This document shows, piece after piece, positions 29,653 to 40,938 of a DNA stretch of 64,000 nucleotides. Made by a program: the position numbers and the translations under genes. This stretch comes from Mesorhizobium sp. M00.F.Ca.ET.216.01.1.1 (GTDB taxonomy: Bacteria; Pseudomonadota; Alphaproteobacteria; Rhizobiales; Rhizobiaceae). Below the pieces are notes generated by a model, which saw nothing but the letters and a program-made list of their open reading frames with translations, was not told the DNA's origin and ran no database searches. Position 1 is the stretch's first letter; each line of letters opens with the position of its first letter. The stretch spans positions 248,001 to 312,000 of the forward strand of contig NZ_SADR02000002.1 of NCBI RefSeq assembly GCF_004010325.2, given 5' to 3'.

Positions 29653-30774
29653 TCAACGGTCCTTGGGGTCGAGCGCATCGCGCAGGCCATCGCCGACGAA
29701 GTTCAGCGCGAACAGCGTCGAGACGAGGAAGAAGGCCGGGAACAGGAGCAACCAGTTGGCGGTGCCAATGTTGTGGGCGCCGGTCGAGATCAGCACGCCC
29801 CAGCTGGTCATCGGCTCCTGGACGCCGAGGCCGAGGAACGACAGAAAGCTTTCCAGGATGATCACCTGCGGCACCAGCAGCGTCATGTAGATCACCACCG
29901 GGCCGAGCAGGTTGGGGATGACGTGGCGGATCAGGATGCCGCGCTGGCCGACGCCCATCGCCTCCGCCGCCTGGACATATTCCTGCCGGCGGATCGACAG
30001 CGCCTGGCCGCGCACGATGCGCGCCATGTCGAGCCAGAGCACGGCGCCGACCGCCAGGAACATCAGCACGAAGTTCCGGCCAAAGAACACCACCAGCATG
30101 ATGACGAAGAAGATGAACGGCAGCGAATAAAGCACGTCGACGATGCGCATCATCACCTCGTCGACCTTGCCGCCGGCAAAGCCGGCAGCCGCACCATAGA
30201 GCACGCCGATGACACCGGCCACGACGCCGGCGAGAAGGCCGATGGCCAGCGAGATGCGCCCGGCCATCAGCGTGCGCGACAAGAGATCGCGGCCGGTATT
30301 GTCGGTGCCAAACAGGAAATACTGCTGCTTGATCGAAGCGCTCAGCACCGCTTCGAGGCCATCAGGCGATTTGCTCTCTATCTTGGTGTTGTCGAAAGCG
30401 TCGGACCGGTCGAGGTAGCGGACGTTGCGGTCGTCGAACGGCTTGGACGACCTGACGGTAACGAAGATGCGGTCGCCCTCCTGCCGCCACTCCTTGATGT
30501 CGACGCGCATGCGCTTGATCGCCTCGTCTAGCGCGGACTCGATCATGTCGGCCTTCGGATAGGCCGAGAAGCTCGGCGGCGTGCGCACATAGTCGGCGTA
30601 GATGGCGGTGTATTGATGCGGCACCAAAGCGGGCCCAAACACGCTGACGAGCGCGATCAGCACAAGATAGTAGAGGCTGAACATGGCGGCGCGATTGGCC
30701 TTGAGGCGCGCCCAGGCATCGCCCCACAGGGAGCGGCCAACGACGACTGGAGCGGTGGCTGCAATATCAGTCAT
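29653..30774 (-). CDS. oppC: Oligopeptide ABC transporter permease, OppC type
   Basis: The 373-residue inner-membrane permease has a first membrane helix near residues 30-50. An unusually long periplasmic insert of about 100 residues follows (to LFGTDNTGRDLLSR), and then the usual five-helix core. The EAA loop reads EYVQAAEAMGVGQRGILIRH. The long insert resembles YejE-type permeases and is longer than in classical OppC. The start overlaps the oppB stop by 8 bp. It pairs with OppB as the channel. Confidence 0.9.
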   Translation of the reverse strand: MTDIAATAPVVVGRSLWGDAWARLKANRAAMFSLYYLVLIALVSVFGPALVPHQYTAIYADYVRTPPSFSAYPKADMIESALDEAIKRMRVDIKEWRQEGDRIFVTVRSSKPFDDRNVRYLDRSDAFDNTKIESKSPDGLEAVLSASIKQQYFLFGTDNTGRDLLSRTLMAGRISLAIGLLAGVVAGVIGVLYGAAAGFAGGKVDEVMMRIVDVLYSLPFIFFVIMLVVFFGRNFVLMFLAVGAVLWLDMARIVRGQALSIRRQEYVQAAEAMGVGQRGILIRHVIPNLLGPVVIYMTLLVPQVIILESFLSFLGLGVQEPMTSWGVLISTGAHNIGTANWLLLFPAFFLVSTLFALNFVGDGLRDALDPKDR

Positions 30775-31690
30775 AGCGCACCCTGGGGTCGACGAAGGCA
30801 TACATGACGTCGACAATCAGGTTGAAGACGATGGTGAACAGCGCGATGACCACCACGGTGCCCATCACCAGCGTATAGTCGCGGTTTAGCGCTGCATCGA
30901 CGAAATAGCGGCCGACGCCGGGAACGGCGAAGATCGTCTCGACGATGATCGAACCGGTGAGCAGCGCCGCAGCTGCCGGGCCGGTGAAGGAGACGATCGG
31001 CAGGATGGCGCCGCGCAGCGCATGCTTGACGATGACCGACCAGTCCGACAGACCGAGCGCGCGGGCGGTGCGGATGTGATGCGAGCGTAGCGATTCGATC
31101 ATCGAGCCGCGCATCAGGCGGGCGACGATGGCGATCTGCGGCAACGCGAGTGTCAGCACCGGACCGACCTTGTTGAGCAGGGCACCATCGCCCCAGCCGC
31201 CGATCGGCAGCAGCCGCCATGTCAACCCGAACAAAAGCTGGATCACCGGCGCGATGACGAAGGTCGGGATGGTGCTGCCGGCGGCCGCAAGCGCAATCAC
31301 CGAATAGTCGGCGAGCTTGTTTTGATTGAGCGCCGCAATGGTGCCAAGGAGGCCGCCGAGCAACAGCGCCAGGATCAGCGCCGAGGCGCCGATCTGGATT
31401 GAAATCGGCAGGCCCTTGGCGAACAATTCGGTGACGGTGAAATCCGGCAAGTTGTAGCTCGGGCCAAAATTGCCGCGCAGCAGATTGCCGAGATAGTGGA
31501 CATATTGCAGCCAGAGCGGGTCGTTGAGGCCGAACTGCGCTTCAAGATTGGCCTTGACCTCGGGGCTCAGCCCTCGCTCCTGATTGAACGGGCCGCCCGG
31601 CGCGACGCGTATGAGGAAGAACGCCGTGGTCACGATGACGAACAGCGTCGGGATGGCGGTCAAAAGCCGCCGGAATACATAACGCAGCAT
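30767..31690 (-). CDS. oppB: Oligopeptide ABC transporter permease, OppB type
   Basis: The 307-residue permease shows the family's N-terminus (MLRYVFRRLLTAIPTLFVIV), five further hydrophobic segments, and the EAA loop ARALGLSDWSVIVKHALRGA for contact with the ATPase. It is followed without a gap by oppC (8-bp overlap). Together they form the inner-membrane channel of the peptide importer. No strong Shine-Dalgarno is seen before the ATG at 31690. Confidence 0.93.
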   Translation of the reverse strand: MLRYVFRRLLTAIPTLFVIVTTAFFLIRVAPGGPFNQERGLSPEVKANLEAQFGLNDPLWLQYVHYLGNLLRGNFGPSYNLPDFTVTELFAKGLPISIQIGASALILALLLGGLLGTIAALNQNKLADYSVIALAAAGSTIPTFVIAPVIQLLFGLTWRLLPIGGWGDGALLNKVGPVLTLALPQIAIVARLMRGSMIESLRSHHIRTARALGLSDWSVIVKHALRGAILPIVSFTGPAAAALLTGSIIVETIFAVPGVGRYFVDAALNRDYTLVMGTVVVIALFTIVFNLIVDVMYAFVDPRVRYD

Positions 31691-31705
31691 CGGTGCCCCG
31701 CTAAC

Positions 31706-31810
31706 CTAGAGCGACGTGCGTCCACTTGGGCGCACAAAGTACGCTCTAGCACTTCAAATCTTCGCATCGTGCGTTCCGAAAATCGATTCCGATTTTCGGA
31801 CCGATGCGAT
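31706..31810. repeat. Composite palindromic intergenic element (rhizobial RIME-like)
   Basis: Two hairpins lie in the oppA-oppB gap. The first has outer arms CTAGAGCG (31706) and CGCTCTAG (31742-31749) with inner GTGCG/CGCAC. The second has the perfect 11-bp stem TCCGAAAATCG (31775-31785) and CGATTTTCGGA (31790-31800), extended by flanking CGCATCG/CGATGCG. The sequence resembles palindromic elements dispersed in rhizobial genomes, and it may end or slow transcription after oppA. Confidence 0.75.
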
Positions 31811-31855
31811 GGCTAACCGCCGCCCCGAAATGGAGCGGCGGTTCGGCCAAGGAAA

Positions 31856-33448
31856 TCAGTCCTTGGAGATGAAGCGGGACGGATGCACGTCCATGACGTT
31901 GTCCACGAAGCCGTGAAGCTTCGGAGAAACGATGTCGTGGTAGCTATAGTAGAGAAGCGGGATATTGCCGAGCTCGTCGACGAGGATGCGCTCGGCCTCA
32001 GCCAGTTCCTTCATGCGCTCTTCGGGCTTGCCGCCGGCGGCGGCCGCCTTATCCATGGCCTCCTCGTATTTCGGGCTGTTGTAGTCCGAATAGTTGTTGC
32101 CGCTGGCCTTGCGCGAGATGCCGAGGAAGGTTTCCGGATCCTTGTAGTCCGCAATCCAGGCGGCACGCGCCACGTCATAGTCGCCCTTCTGCTCGAGGAA
32201 GGAGTAATGCGTCTTGGTATCGGTGTTGAGCAGCGTGACGTCGACGCCGAGCGGCTTCAACTGTTCCTGGATGGCGACCGCAGTGTTCTTGTGGTTTTCC
32301 GAGGTGTTGTAGCGGATTTCCATCTTCAACGGATGCTCGGGCGTGTAGCCGAGCTTCTCGAGGATCTTCTTGGCTGCGTCCTCGCGGTCGATCTGCGACA
32401 TGTCCGCGTATTTAGCCATTGCCGGCGTGTAGCCCTCGATGCCCGGAGGCACCATCGAATAGCCGGGCAGCATCGAGTTCTGCCAGACCTTGTCGGCAAT
32501 GAAATCACGGTCGATGGCCATGGAGATAGCAGTGCGCAGTTCCGGGTTGTCCCACGGCGCCTTGTCGGTCTTGATCGCATAGTAGTAGGTGCCGAGGTAC
32601 GGCCCGACATGAATCTGATCGCCAAACTTGGTCTTGAGGTCGGCGAGCTGCTCAGTCGGGAGATCGTCGTAGCTGTCGAGTTCGCCAGCCTCGAAGCGCT
32701 TCATCGCCGACGAACGATCTTCGGTCGGGATGTAGTTGACGGTGTCGATCTTGACGCTCGCAGCGTCCCAGAATTTCGAATTCTTGACCAGTTTCATGTG
32801 GTCGTTAGGAACCCACTCGGCCAGTGTATAGGCGCCGTTGGAGACCAGGTTGCCCGGCTTGATCCAATCGGCGCCGAGCTTTTCGATCGAGGCCTTGTTG
32901 ACCGGATAAGTCGCCTGGTGGGTCAGCATTTCGAGGAAATAGGGCGTCGGCGCCTTGAGCGTCACTTCCAAAGTATTTGCGTCGATTGCCTTGACGCCCA
33001 TCTCCTCGGGCTTCGCCTTCTTGGTGTTCACCTCCTCGGCGTTCTTCACAGGATAGAGCATCGAAGCATATTCGGCGCCGGTGGCCGGATCCTCCAGCCG
33101 ATGGAAAGCGTAGACGAAGTCATCTGCCGCAACCGGGCTGCCGTCCGACCAAAGGCCGTCCTTGCGCAGCTTGAAGGTGTAGACGGTGCCGTCGTCCGAT
33201 ACTGTCCAGCTTTCGGCGGCGCCCGGAATGACATTCGCCTTCTCGTCCTGCATGACCAGCCCCTGGAACAGATCACGCAGAACATTGGCTTCGTAGACTG
33301 TCGAGGTCTTGTGCGGGTCGAGCGACTCCGATTCGGCGGCGGTGCCGCGGTTGTAGACGATCTCGGCGAAGGCCGGCGTATAGAAGGTGCCGGCGGCCAA
33401 GGCCATGGTTGTGGCGAATACCGTCGCCTTCAGCATATTTTTCAACAT
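31856..33448 (-). CDS. oppA: Oligopeptide ABC transporter substrate-binding protein
   Basis: The 530-residue family 5 solute-binding protein has a Sec signal peptide ending near residue 28 (TPAFA-E). It continues with RGTAAESESLDPHKTSTVYE, the usual start of OppA/DppA proteins, and contains the family motif around VSDDGTVYTFKLRKDGLWSDG. It captures peptides in the periplasm for OppBC-DF. The start at 33448 follows GGGAGAACTCC. It heads the operon; the palindromic element after it likely sets a higher level of oppA than of the downstream genes. Confidence 0.94.
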   Translation of the reverse strand: MLKNMLKATVFATTMALAAGTFYTPAFAEIVYNRGTAAESESLDPHKTSTVYEANVLRDLFQGLVMQDEKANVIPGAAESWTVSDDGTVYTFKLRKDGLWSDGSPVAADDFVYAFHRLEDPATGAEYASMLYPVKNAEEVNTKKAKPEEMGVKAIDANTLEVTLKAPTPYFLEMLTHQATYPVNKASIEKLGADWIKPGNLVSNGAYTLAEWVPNDHMKLVKNSKFWDAASVKIDTVNYIPTEDRSSAMKRFEAGELDSYDDLPTEQLADLKTKFGDQIHVGPYLGTYYYAIKTDKAPWDNPELRTAISMAIDRDFIADKVWQNSMLPGYSMVPPGIEGYTPAMAKYADMSQIDREDAAKKILEKLGYTPEHPLKMEIRYNTSENHKNTAVAIQEQLKPLGVDVTLLNTDTKTHYSFLEQKGDYDVARAAWIADYKDPETFLGISRKASGNNYSDYNSPKYEEAMDKAAAAGGKPEERMKELAEAERILVDELGNIPLLYYSYHDIVSPKLHGFVDNVMDVHPSRFISKD

Positions 33449-33740
33449 GGAGTTCTCCCTTGTCGACGCGGCCTCTCAGCTACGTCTTTTGAGTGTTGAC
33501 GCCCCGAAACCGATATCTGGTTCCTTTGAGCGCGCCGCCGGGTTCCCTTGTCCGGCCGCTGGTGGCAGGAGACTAGACAGACGGGAATCTTATTTCAACT
33601 GAGTCCTGCTCGACTCCTGCTTGACGCAAAGTGAGCAGCCCCGCGCTAAAACAGGAATATCTAAAGCTGGAAGCACTTTTCAACTTGGTGCAGCTTGAGG
33701 TTGCTCGGTCTGTTTTCTGTTTTTGCAGTGCGGGCTTGCC

Positions 33741-34090
33741 ATGCTCCGCATCATGCTGCAGAACCCAGATCCTCGCGCTTTATGGTACCGCTTCCGGGGC
33801 AAATGCCTCGGGAACGTCGGCGATCGAATTTGCCATACTGGCGCCGCTTTTCATCCTGCTCTTGCTCGGCATGGTTGCATACGGCATCTATTTCGGGGCA
33901 AGTCATTCGGTCCAGCAAATCGCAGCGGACGCCGCGCGAACAGCCATCGCCGGCTTGAACGCGGCCGAGCGAAAGACCCTCGTCACCTATTTCATCGATC
34001 ACGACGCCGCCGGTTATCCTTTTGTAGATGCCCATAAGCTGAGGGTCGATGCCAAGGACAGCACCGTCGACGGCAGCCGTTCAATAAACT
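33741..34090 (+). pseudogene. TadE-like pilus assembly protein, frameshifted and 3'-truncated
   Basis: The start at 33741 reads MLRIMLQNPDPRALWYRFRG, a typical TadE/TadG N-terminus. The expected continuation ANASGTSAIEFAILAPLFIL is found one frame over. Removing one G from the GGGG run at 33796-33799 joins the two exactly. The single membrane helix (AILAPLFILLLLGMVAYGIY) and the following helix (SVQQIAADAARTAIAG) are intact, but similarity stops near 34090, where the end of the opposite-strand GH13 gene begins. The C-terminal third is missing. Confidence 0.75.
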
Positions 34091-34116
34091 GGGGCCGAGC
34101 CTGGTCGGCCGAGGCA

Positions 34117-35742
34117 TCAGCCAACTCGTCCGAGAAAGCAGCCCAGCGCCGGCAGCAACAGCATTTTTTCCTGCAGGCCGGCGCCGCCAAGCTCGATCGC
34201 TTCCACAGCACCCAGGTCCGGCGGTAGCGGCCAGTTGGCCGGCTCGTCGGCGAAGTTGAAGACGCAGAGCAGCTTGTCGCCGCCGCCTTCGCGGACGAAG
34301 GCAAGGACTTCGCCCTCGGCATCGAGAAAGCGGATCGAACCCTTGACCAGCGCCGGATGCTTTTTGCGCAACGCAAGCATCGCCCGGTAGCGGGCGAGAA
34401 TCGACATTTCCTCGCCGTTCTGAACGTCGACTGCGCGGGCGCCATGGCTATCCGGCACCGGCAGCCACGGCTTGGCCGCGGAAAACCCGGCATTGGCGGC
34501 GCCTGCCTCCCAGACCATCGGCGTACGACAGCCATCCCTGCCCTTGATGCCTGGCCAGAAGCGGATGCCGAACGGGTCGCGCAGATCCTCGAAGGCGAGT
34601 TCCGCCTCCTCCAGACCGAGTTCCTCGCCCTGATAGAGACAGATCGATCCGCGCAGGCAGCACAGCAGCGCTATCGAGAATTTCGCCAGTCTCTGCGGAT
34701 CGCCGCCTGGCCTCGTCCAGCGGCTCACATGGCGCACGACATCATGGTTGGAAAATGCCCAGCAGACCCAGCCGTCGGAAACAGCGGACTCGAAGGCCTC
34801 TATGCTGCCTCGTACATGCGCCGCTGAAAACTGCGGGCCGAGCAGGTCGAATGTGTAGCACATGTGGAGCTTGTCGCCGCCGGAGGTGTAGGCGGCGAGC
34901 GTCTGCAGCGAACGGTCTTCGTCACCGATCTCGCCTACCATGGCACGACCGTCATATTCGTCGAGCAGCGCCCGGAAGCGCCTGAGGAAAGCAAGGTTTT
35001 CCGGCCGCGTCTTGTCGAACAGATGCTCCTGGTAGAGATAGGGATTGGTTGCGATGTTGGTGCCGGCGACGCTTGCCGCCAGAGGCGGGTTGTCGCGGAG
35101 CCAGCGGTCATGGACATAGTAATTGACCGTGTCCAGCCGGAAGCCGTCGACGCCGCGCTCCAGCCAGAACCGCACCGTTTCCAGCAAGGCATCCTGAACG
35201 TCGGGATTGTGGAAATTCAGGTCCGGCTGCGAGGCAAGGAAATTGTGCATGTAGTACTGCCTGCGCGTGGCATCCCACTCCCAGGCAGGGCCGCCGAAAA
35301 TCGACAGCCAGTTGTTGGGCGCGTTGCCGTCGGGCTTGGCATCGGCCCAAACATACCAATCGGCCTTGGGATTATCGCGGCTCGACCGGCTTTCGACGAA
35401 CCATTCATGCTTGTCCGACGAATGCGACAGGACCTGGTCGATGATGATTTTCAGGCCGAGCCGGTGCGCCTCGGCAACCAGCGCGTCGAAATCCTCTGAC
35501 GTACCGAACATCGGATCGACAGCGCAATAATCGGACACGTCGTAGCCCATGTCGGCCATCGGCGACTTGAAGAAGGGAGACAGCCAGACGGCGTCGACGC
35601 CAAGCGATGCGACATGGGCCAGCCTTGACGTGATGCCGCTGAGATCGCCGCTGCCATCCCCCGTCGTGTCCTGGAAGGAGCGCGGATAGATCTGGTAGGT
35701 GACGCAGCCGCGCCACCACTCGGCATTGTCACTTGCCACCAC
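34117..35742 (-). CDS. GH13 alpha-glucosidase/oligo-1,6-glucosidase
   Basis: The 541-residue (beta/alpha)8 hydrolase carries the GH13 catalytic triad: nucleophile Asp204 in DGFRLDTVNYY, acid/base Glu271 in MVGEIGDE, and Asp334 in FSNHDVVR. The start VTYQIYPRSFQDTTGDGSGDL is the exo-acting glucosidase type, so it likely releases glucose from malto- or isomalto-oligosaccharides produced from glycogen. It starts with GTG behind GGAGAACC and overlaps the end of glgX by 14 bp, making it the last gene of the glycogen operon. Exact linkage preference is not readable. Confidence 0.92.
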   Translation of the reverse strand: MVASDNAEWWRGCVTYQIYPRSFQDTTGDGSGDLSGITSRLAHVASLGVDAVWLSPFFKSPMADMGYDVSDYCAVDPMFGTSEDFDALVAEAHRLGLKIIIDQVLSHSSDKHEWFVESRSSRDNPKADWYVWADAKPDGNAPNNWLSIFGGPAWEWDATRRQYYMHNFLASQPDLNFHNPDVQDALLETVRFWLERGVDGFRLDTVNYYVHDRWLRDNPPLAASVAGTNIATNPYLYQEHLFDKTRPENLAFLRRFRALLDEYDGRAMVGEIGDEDRSLQTLAAYTSGGDKLHMCYTFDLLGPQFSAAHVRGSIEAFESAVSDGWVCWAFSNHDVVRHVSRWTRPGGDPQRLAKFSIALLCCLRGSICLYQGEELGLEEAELAFEDLRDPFGIRFWPGIKGRDGCRTPMVWEAGAANAGFSAAKPWLPVPDSHGARAVDVQNGEEMSILARYRAMLALRKKHPALVKGSIRFLDAEGEVLAFVREGGGDKLLCVFNFADEPANWPLPPDLGAVEAIELGGAGLQEKMLLLPALGCFLGRVG

Positions 35743-37786
35743 GGTTCTCCTTCGTCTGAGCCGGCCCGGCCCTGCGTTCGATCATGAAAAACACCGTTCG
35801 CCCCGGCACCGGCCGTGAGATTCCTGCTGCGCCGTCCAGTGCTTCGATGGCTGGCTCCCACCAAAACCCCTCGCGCTCCGGCAGCGTGAACATACACGCT
35901 CGACGATCGCCGTTGATGACGACGGCAAGGCGGCAACCCCCGTCGCCGGCGCCGCCGAGCATCATGACCAGGCGGTGCCGCCCCGGGTCATGCCAGGCCG
36001 CCTCGTCAAGCGGCACGCCGGTTTCCGTGAACCAAGCAATATCAGCTATTTCCGAACCGCCTGGCGGCTGGCCGGTCAGGAAACGCGTATCGGCAAGCGC
36101 CGGCACTGAGCGACGCACCGCGGCGAGCATGCACGCGTAGCGTTCCAGTGCCCGATCGCGCCCGACCCAGTCGAGCCAGGTGATCTCGTTGTCTTGCGCA
36201 TAGGCATTGTTGTTGCCCTTCTGGGTGCGGCCAAATTCGTCGCCGGCCGTCAGCATGATCGTGCCGCGCGAGGCAAAGAGCGTCGCCAGCAGCGCGCGCC
36301 GGTCGTCGAAGCGAGCCTTGGCGATAGCGCCGTCACCGGTCTCACCCTCGACGCCGTTGTTCCACGACAGGTTTTCGTCGTGACCGTCGCGGTTCTGCTC
36401 ACCATTGGCCTCGTTGTGCTTGCGCTCGTAGGCAACGATATCGGCCAGCGTCATGCCGTCATGTGCGGCGATGAAATTGACGCTGCGGCTGGTCCGCTGA
36501 CGCGAACTGCCGAAGACATCGGACGAGCCGGCCAGCCGCGTCGCCAGCGCGCCGACCATGCCGCTGTCGCCGCGCCAGAAGCGGCGGATGTCGTCGCGAT
36601 AGCGGTCGTTCCATTCGAGGAATGGCGGCGGAAAATTGCCGAGCTGATAGCCGCCCGGGCCGATGTCCCAGGGCTCGGCGATCAGCACCCGGTCGCCAAG
36701 GACGGAATCATGTCGAATAGCCCTCAGCAGCGGCGCAGCGGTGTCGAACGCGCCCTCGACCCGGCCGAGAACCGGCGCCAGGTCGAAGCGGAAACCGTCG
36801 ACGCCGGCATGGCGGACAAAATGACGAAGCGTGTCGAGGACCATTTCCTGGACGACCGGATGATCGCAGTCGATCGTGTTGCCGGTGCCGGTGTCGTTGG
36901 CCAGCCTGCCGTCTGGCTCGTGCCGGAAGTGGGCGCGGCTATCGAGGCCGCGCAGCGACAGCGTTGGCCCAAACTTGTCGCTTTCGCCGGTGTGGTTGAA
37001 AACAAGATCGAGGATGGTGCCGATGCCGGCATTGCGCAGTGCTGCGACCGTATCGCGCAGTTCAGCCAGGCCGCCGGGTGCCAGGCGCGGGTCGAGCGCC
37101 ATGAAGGTGACGGGATTGTAGCCCCAGGCATTGCGCAGCCCGAGCGGCGGCAGATGCCGCTCGTCGATCGATGCCGTCACCGGCATCAGCTCGACCGCTC
37201 CGACGCCGAGTTTTTGCAGATGCTCGACGACAGCCGGATGGGCAAGGGCTGCGATCGTGCCGCGCTGGTTCTCGGGAATGTCCGGATGCAGCATGGTGAA
37301 GGCGCGCACCGGCACTTCGTACACCAGGCCGCCGGGCCGGAAGAGCAGCGGCAAGACAGGCAGCGGCTTCGGCAAGGCACTGGCAATGGCCTTCGGCATC
37401 AGCGGCGCGGTGTCGGTCCCCTCGCCCCGGCGCTGGCCAAGCCTGCCGTCATAGGCATAGGGCCTGTCGATCTCGACGGCGTAGGGGTCGACCAGCAACT
37501 TGTCGGGATCGAACCAGAGCCCGCGCTCTGGTGCATAGTCGCCGTCGGCGCGAAACCCATACCGGGTGCCGGCGGCGAGGCCGGCAACGAAAAGCCCGTG
37601 CACACCCTCGCCTTCCGGCTGGAGTTCAAGCCGGTCGATCTCACGGCCTCCCCGCTCGTCGAACAGCGAGACCCAGAGCCCTTTGGCCGCTGACGACCAC
37701 GCGGCAAAGCGGATGCCGCCTTGCCCGACATGTCCGCCAAATCGCGGCCGCCAGTCAGCCGCTATTTTATCTTCCTGTTTGACCAT
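35729..37786 (-). CDS. glgX: Glycogen debranching enzyme
   Basis: The 685-residue protein has an N-terminal CBM48-like domain (residues about 15-110) and a GH13 barrel with GFRFDLAPVLG (nucleophile), VLIAEPWD (acid/base) and FIAAHDGMTL. The layout and the NNGVEGETGD and DEFGRTQKGNNNAYAQDNE segments are those of GlgX, which hydrolyses alpha-1,6 branches in phosphorylase limit dextrin. It follows pgm by 74 bp containing a palindromic element that overlaps the ATG, and overlaps the GH13 gene by 14 bp. Confidence 0.95.
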   Translation of the reverse strand: MVKQEDKIAADWRPRFGGHVGQGGIRFAAWSSAAKGLWVSLFDERGGREIDRLELQPEGEGVHGLFVAGLAAGTRYGFRADGDYAPERGLWFDPDKLLVDPYAVEIDRPYAYDGRLGQRRGEGTDTAPLMPKAIASALPKPLPVLPLLFRPGGLVYEVPVRAFTMLHPDIPENQRGTIAALAHPAVVEHLQKLGVGAVELMPVTASIDERHLPPLGLRNAWGYNPVTFMALDPRLAPGGLAELRDTVAALRNAGIGTILDLVFNHTGESDKFGPTLSLRGLDSRAHFRHEPDGRLANDTGTGNTIDCDHPVVQEMVLDTLRHFVRHAGVDGFRFDLAPVLGRVEGAFDTAAPLLRAIRHDSVLGDRVLIAEPWDIGPGGYQLGNFPPPFLEWNDRYRDDIRRFWRGDSGMVGALATRLAGSSDVFGSSRQRTSRSVNFIAAHDGMTLADIVAYERKHNEANGEQNRDGHDENLSWNNGVEGETGDGAIAKARFDDRRALLATLFASRGTIMLTAGDEFGRTQKGNNNAYAQDNEITWLDWVGRDRALERYACMLAAVRRSVPALADTRFLTGQPPGGSEIADIAWFTETGVPLDEAAWHDPGRHRLVMMLGGAGDGGCRLAVVINGDRRACMFTLPEREGFWWEPAIEALDGAAGISRPVPGRTVFFMIERRAGPAQTKENRGGK

Positions 37787-37847
37787 GATCTTTTCCGAAA
37801 ACCGGGTTCCACTTTTTCGCTGCCGCGGACCTTCGGTTCGGGATCAT
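37785..37847. repeat. Degenerate rhizobial palindromic element overlapping the glgX start
   Basis: ATGATC at 37785-37790 and GATCAT at 37842-37847 bound a segment containing TTTTCCGAAAACCGG and CCACTTTTTCG, a pattern often seen in Mesorhizobium-type intergenic elements. It fills the pgm-glgX gap and touches the glgX start codon. Confidence 0.55.
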
Positions 37848-37860
37848 TGTCTGGATGGCA

Positions 37861-39492
<1,632 letters not shown>

Positions 39493-40938
39493 TCACGCAA
39501 CCCTTTTCGAAAGCAGCAAGCGATAGAGTTCAACATATTTTTCCGCGCTTTTGTCCCACGACACATCCGTCTTCATGCCTTGCCGTTGCATCGAGGTCCA
39601 GACCGTCGGGTTGGCATGCGCCTCCACCAGCCGGCGGATGGCGTGCAGGAAATCGCCGGCATTGGCGGGCGCGAACTGGAAACCGGTCGCCACGCCGGCC
39701 GAGATAGCCGCCTCGTTGGCGTCGATGATAGTGTCGGCGAGACCGCCGGTGCGAGCGACGACCGGCACGCAGCCATAGCGCAAGCCGTAAAGCTGCGTCA
39801 GCCCGCAAGGCTCGAAGCGCGACGGGATGACGATGGCGTCGCAGCCGCCTTGCATGGTGTGGGAAAGCGCCTCGTCGTAGCCGACGACGACGCCGATGCG
39901 GCCACGATGGCGGGCAGCGGCGGCAAGCAGAGCGCCTTCGAGGCCTGCATCGCCGGACCCGAGGATCGCCAGCCGCGCACCTCTTGCGACGATGCCGTCG
40001 ACGACCGCCGCCAGTATGTCCATGCCCTTCTGCCAGGTGAGCCGACTGACGATGCAGACGATCGGGCTGTCGTCGCGGTCGAGGTTGAAGCGATCCTCGA
40101 CGGCGGCCCTGTTGGGCAGTCGCGCCTTCAACGTCTTGGCCGTATAGTTGGAAACCAGGTGCTTGTCGGTTTCCGGGCTCCAGATCTCGGCGTCGATGCC
40201 GTTGACGATGCCGTAGAGATCGGTGGACCGCATGTTGATCAGGCCGTCGAGGCCCATGCCGAATTGCGGCGAGCGTATCTCCTGCGCATAGGTCGGGCTG
40301 ACCGTGGTGATGGCCCAGGCAGCCTGCAAGCCGGCCTTGAGGAAGCCGACGCCGCCGTAATATTCGACGCCATCGAGCGCCATGGCCGCCGCCGGCAGGC
40401 CGAGCTCACCGAAGATGCCGGCGCCGAACTGGCCCTGGAAGGCGAGGTTGTGGACGGTCATCATCGACGGCGTGCCGACCGCCTTGCCGAAACGCATATA
40501 GGCCAGCGTCATCGCCGACTGCCAGTCATGGGCATGGACGATATCAGGCTGGTAGCCCGAGATGGCGCCGCCGGCAATATCGCCGCCGACCTGGCTCAGG
40601 GCCGCGAAACGCCGCCAATTGTCCGGCCAGTCGGCGCCAGTGGCATTGCCGTAGGGACCGCCGGGGCGGTCGAACAGATGCGGCGCGTCGAGCACGAACA
40701 GGTCGAGCCCGGCGATCTGGACGGCGTGGACCGAAGCCTTGCCGCCCTGCAACGATGGATATTGGTGAACGGCCTTCTTTTTCCTGAAGGTTTCCATCAC
40801 CTGGGGATAGCCGGGGACGAGCGTACGCATGGTCACGCCCTTGCCGGCGAGTGCGACGGGCAAGGCGCCGGTGACGTCGGCAAGCCCGCCGGTCTTGATC
40901 AGTGGGAATATCTCGGGCGTGACCGACAGAACCTGCAC
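39493..40938 (-). CDS. glgA: Glycogen synthase (ADP-glucose)
   Basis: The 481-residue GT5 enzyme extends alpha-1,4-glucan from ADP-glucose. The N-terminal [13 protein letters not shown] contains the ADP-glucose-binding Lys, and the C-terminal half has [12 protein letters not shown] and [18 protein letters not shown], the GT-B nucleotide-sugar site. It starts with GTG at 40938, overlapping the last base of the glgC stop, and is followed after 3 bp by pgm. Confidence 0.97.
   Translation of the reverse strand: MQVLSVTPEIFPLIKTGGLADVTGALPVALAGKGVTMRTLVPGYPQVMETFRKKKAVHQYPSLQGGKASVHAVQIAGLDLFVLDAPHLFDRPGGPYGNATGADWPDNWRRFAALSQVGGDIAGGAISGYQPDIVHAHDWQSAMTLAYMRFGKAVGTPSMMTVHNLAFQGQFGAGIFGELGLPAAAMALDGVEYYGGVGFLKAGLQAAWAITTVSPTYAQEIRSPQFGMGLDGLINMRSTDLYGIVNGIDAEIWSPETDKHLVSNYTAKTLKARLPNRAAVEDRFNLDRDDSPIVCIVSRLTWQKGMDILAAVVDGIVARGARLAILGSGDAGLEGALLAAAARHRGRIGVVVGYDEALSHTMQGGCDAIVIPSRFEPCGLTQLYGLRYGCVPVVARTGGLADTIIDANEAAISAGVATGFQFAPANAGDFLHAIRRLVEAHANPTVWTSMQRQGMKTDVSWDKSAEKYVELYRLLLSKRVA

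Noticed and set aside
33631..34227. Single 198-codon gene on the + strand at the TadE remnant
   Set aside because: Its first part lacks TadE character, and its last part is antisense to the end of the GH13 gene; the frameshifted-pseudogene model fits better.
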